This document shows positions 62,701-64,000 of a DNA stretch of 64,000 bases, one piece after another (within the stretch, counting starts at the first letter, position 1; the number at the start of each line of letters is the position of its first letter). The stretch comes from Metopolophium dirhodum (Eukaryota; Arthropoda; Insecta; Hemiptera; Aphididae), in contig NC_083566.1 of NCBI RefSeq assembly GCF_019925205.1, forward strand, positions 13,206,001 to 13,270,000, in the 5' to 3' direction. Below the pieces are notes generated by a model. It did no database searches. It worked only from the letters and a program-made list of their open reading frames with translations, and was not told the DNA's origin. A program made the position numbers and the translations under genes.

Positions 62701-63354
62701 CCCAAATGACTTATTCATATAACTTAGCAAATTAGGGGGGGGGGGTACTGTATTAAAAAAATCACATTGAAAAAATAAGGACCACCCTAATATTCATCAT
62801 TATTCATTGTAGGTTTGCAGATAAACATCGAACGGTAGAAGCCAAAAGTCTACTAGCCTAACCACTAGGTTAATATTCATGGGTACCTATATTTTTATGA
62901 CAACATTTTCTATTGTGTAATTAAGTTTTGTATTTTATTACTAATTCTATTTCTATTTATTCAATATAATAATAATGTTAGATAACATTTAAATTAATCT
63001 AAGATCTATAATATTTACAGTTTCATATACATAAAACAATTTGTAGAGACATTGTCTATAGTACATGGATAATTAGTCTGTACTTATTTGATGCAAATTT
63101 AAATAACACCATTTAATTCCTATTTCTAATAAACCGTAAACCATACATTTTTATTGAATTTGTTTATATTATAATAATATAATATGTAAACTTATCCACT
63201 TACAATCTGGAGACACTTGGTTATTACTATAAAATATCATGTTGCTCGCATTAACATATAATCCAATACTCAAATTGGAATTTATTGTTGTCATTGTTGT
63301 AACGTACTGTTTGAAATTGTCGTAAAAACATTCATCAAAATGATAATCTAAATT
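56759..63354 (-). CDS. 3' part of an unrecognised, probably secreted protein gene, four exons
   Basis: Exons in - strand order: 63354-63204, 59671-59538, 59476-59345 and 56944-56759. Their phases agree (in 0; joins at 1, 0 and 0) and all six splice sites are standard: acceptors TTTTTTCTCAG, TTTTACAG, TTTTTTCAG and ATTTATAG; donors GTAAGT, GTAAAA and GTATAC. They give 200 residues ending at TAA 56761-56759. Segments: ECFYDNFKQYVTTM, LSIGLYVNASNMIF, DIMQYYIIGFDNFNPCNEYF, KKIYLEFLASPT, KGIV-like QGIVTKYIDTIDPTAKCEC and TFSMMLQGFL. The alternating hydrophobic strands and seven cysteines suggest an exported TIM-barrel-like fold, perhaps chitinase-like GH18, but I cannot name the family. The 5' exons, with any signal peptide and catalytic motif, lie beyond the window. 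An exon between the third and fourth may be missing. Introns 1 and 3 hold the transposon at 60063-62790 and the LINE at 57578-59266. Confidence 0.6.
57212..57521. mobile_element. Possible MITE with AACTAGAG ends
   Basis: The left part ATAGGCAAAACTAGAG faces, reversed, ATAGGTGCAACTAGAG, followed by G-rich and C-rich subterminal tracts (a run of T then G at 57230-57251). The left end looks truncated and no target-site duplication was found. Confidence 0.4.
57578..59266 (-). mobile_element. 5'-truncated LINE insertion with 12-bp target-site duplication
   Basis: AGCTAGGTATTT occurs exactly at 57566-57577 and 59267-59278. The element between has a T-run at its low end (poly(A) on the - strand) and starts in mid-ORF at the high end. 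The - strand frame carries a Jockey-like reverse transcriptase: KLPRKKSPGYD, SYRPISLLPILSKVFEKIL, QFGFRTKHST, AFLDVSQAFDRVWH, NAGVP, then FADDEAIL (58456-58445) and STRYLGIIID. This is a recent-looking, dead insertion in intron 3 of the - strand gene. Confidence 0.9.
57787..59170 (-). pseudogene. LINE reverse transcriptase ORF, broken
   Basis: Translates from about 59266 downward in one frame to about 58140, apart from one TAG at 58534-58532 replacing the Gln of GVPQG. A frame change occurs near 58110-58140 and a TAA at about 58020, after which the C-terminal part (SNQTLHNDLAISPVCDVART) runs to a stop at 57787. FADD is intact. The endonuclease domain is absent because of 5' truncation. Confidence 0.8.
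59700..60060. other. Intron DNA with a MITE-end fragment
   Basis: Part of intron 2... of the - strand gene's 5' side (between exons 63204 and 59671). At 59995-60056 a G-rich tract, CTTAGCCC and CTCCTTATTTACGCCTATG look like one end of a hAT-type MITE next to which the large transposon inserted. Otherwise AT-rich. Confidence 0.35.
60063..62790 (+). mobile_element. 2.7-kb DNA transposon with about 300-bp terminal inverted repeats
   Basis: The left end is TTAGGGTGGTCCTTATTT, and the right end is its reverse complement AAATAAGGACCACCCTAA with one base added. The repeat runs inward through GTCATTTGGGTAAAATTTGG, CTCACTCAACCCCTTCTGGT, GCCGCATTAGGGTT and ATTCTCGTAAGTCCATT (to about 60355 and from about 62509). 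TA flanks both sides (60061-60062 and 62791-62792), fitting a 2-bp duplication. Inside is a broken transposase-like gene on the + strand. It sits in an intron of the - strand gene. Confidence 0.85.
60650..62118 (+). pseudogene. Transposase-like gene remnant
   Basis: Successive + strand segments of one protein: LPIISTVMNVEQLLEVPQIP, GTGCEISSAVYDTLQKW, QAFVFDTTVS (a candidate first catalytic Asp), LEREILFFACRHHIFELVL, PRDDYQEFLELVIIFLG, HLARWMAKAIYSLKLYIF, WFSSPNAIEAPLNDI, INHLWYLNPECVAFSIFDD, and NDTAERGVKLVEEYN. Stops and at least one frameshift interrupt it (for example after LQKWS at 60950, near 61000, and after YKLYK at 61611). I recognise the pattern from uncharacterised proteins common in aphids and other invertebrates, but cannot assign a transposase superfamily. 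Confidence 0.7.
62793..63203. other. Intron DNA of the - strand gene
   Basis: AT-rich, no exon or repeat boundary recognised. Confidence 0.4.
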
Positions 63355-64000
63355 CTGAGAAAAAAAATGTATTTAATATTTATTAGTTTCAATCAAATTT
63401 CCTAACTACATTTAGTTAGCTATCAACCTAACTACATTGCTTCGCCTATGCTTACTTATCTATCACTGTCCACTGAGCATAACTGAAGAAAAAAATGTCA
63501 TTGTTAACTACATACAGTTGCGTAATGCACTAATGCGTATACAGTACCCCCCAGCCCACACCAAGAAAATAAAAGTGTATGTAAGTAGAATTATCATTAA
63601 TAATTATACTGTGGGTAATCCCGAGTAGTGGACAATGGTTTCTGTACCCCCTTCCCACCCACTGATATTAAATCCTATAATATTATACACTACTGTGTAC
63701 ATATATGTATTATTTAATATTCATTTTTTTTTAAGTAAGTAGGTAATACTGATGCGGTTGGGACTCGGGACGTTTGCGGCTTGTGCTTAATTTATTATTT
63801 GGCCTACCTGAGTATTAAATGTAAGTGTTATATATATCGGGATAAATGGATAATCAAATTGCACTTATTACCTAAAAAGAAATAGTCGTATTGTACTTGG
63901 GTTCAAAAAAGGTAATGGTCGAACTGCATTTGGTTCAAAAAAAAAGGAGTTAAAATTTAAGGTCACTATATTATGGACGTTCACATTTATTATTATAATA
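63355..64000. other. AT-rich DNA to the window end
   Basis: Upstream intron of the - strand gene if the model is right. I found no further exon with good splice sites here. Confidence 0.35.

Noticed and set aside
1..64000. CRISPR arrays, bacterial operons, rRNA and tRNA genes
   Set aside because: No regularly spaced short repeats, ribosome-binding patterns or recognisable RNA gene cores; the sequence is clearly eukaryotic nuclear DNA.

Overview
The window reads as nuclear DNA of an insect, most likely an aphid. It is very AT-rich with many TA/ATT runs and GGTACCTA-like words. Its genes have many short introns with ordinary GT-AG ends and insect-type protein sequences, and it is dense in MITEs, LINE fragments and dispersed repeats. 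The organism call is an inference from style and protein content; no mitochondrial or rRNA marker is present.

Three genes lie on the + strand and one on the - strand. (1) hbn (homeobrain), a paired-like homeobox gene, has four coding exons between 17416 and 28791 and large introns. Two GC-rich, TAAT-rich islands in its introns are candidate enhancers. (2) A trans-1,2-dihydrobenzene-1,2-diol dehydrogenase of the Gfo/Idh/MocA family has six exons, 34123-39996, 341 aa. (3) Ric1/Rich, the Rab6 GEF subunit, has 21 exons, 41745-51171, 1385 aa. In all three the exons join with consistent phase from start to stop. (4) On the - strand, 63354-56759, four short exons form the 3' part of a cysteine-containing, probably secreted protein. 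No long reading frame reveals it. Two of its introns carry large transposon insertions.

The rest is mobile or repetitive. 1-17 kb: a decayed LINE (1.0-3.0 kb), GC-rich patches at 4.1-4.5 and 6.7-8.4 kb, and a 1.14-kb foldback element (14.6-15.7 kb). 29.8-30.6 kb: a composite repeat with inverted ends and an internal tandem repeat. 33-53 kb: six MITE-like elements, four with convincing target-site duplications (a TTA-type, two hAT-type with 8-bp duplications, and a TA-type), plus one at 35.4 kb with a less certain boundary and one at 52.6 kb without a clear duplication. 54.6-55.9 kb: a dispersed repeat and a LINE tail. 57.6-59.3 kb: a 5'-truncated LINE with a 12-bp target-site duplication. 60.1-62.8 kb: a 2.7-kb DNA transposon with about 300-bp inverted repeats and a broken transposase gene.

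The genes are not functionally linked: hbn is a developmental transcription factor, the dehydrogenase a cytosolic oxidoreductase, and Ric1 a Golgi/endosome trafficking factor. No tRNA, rRNA or CRISPR array was seen.
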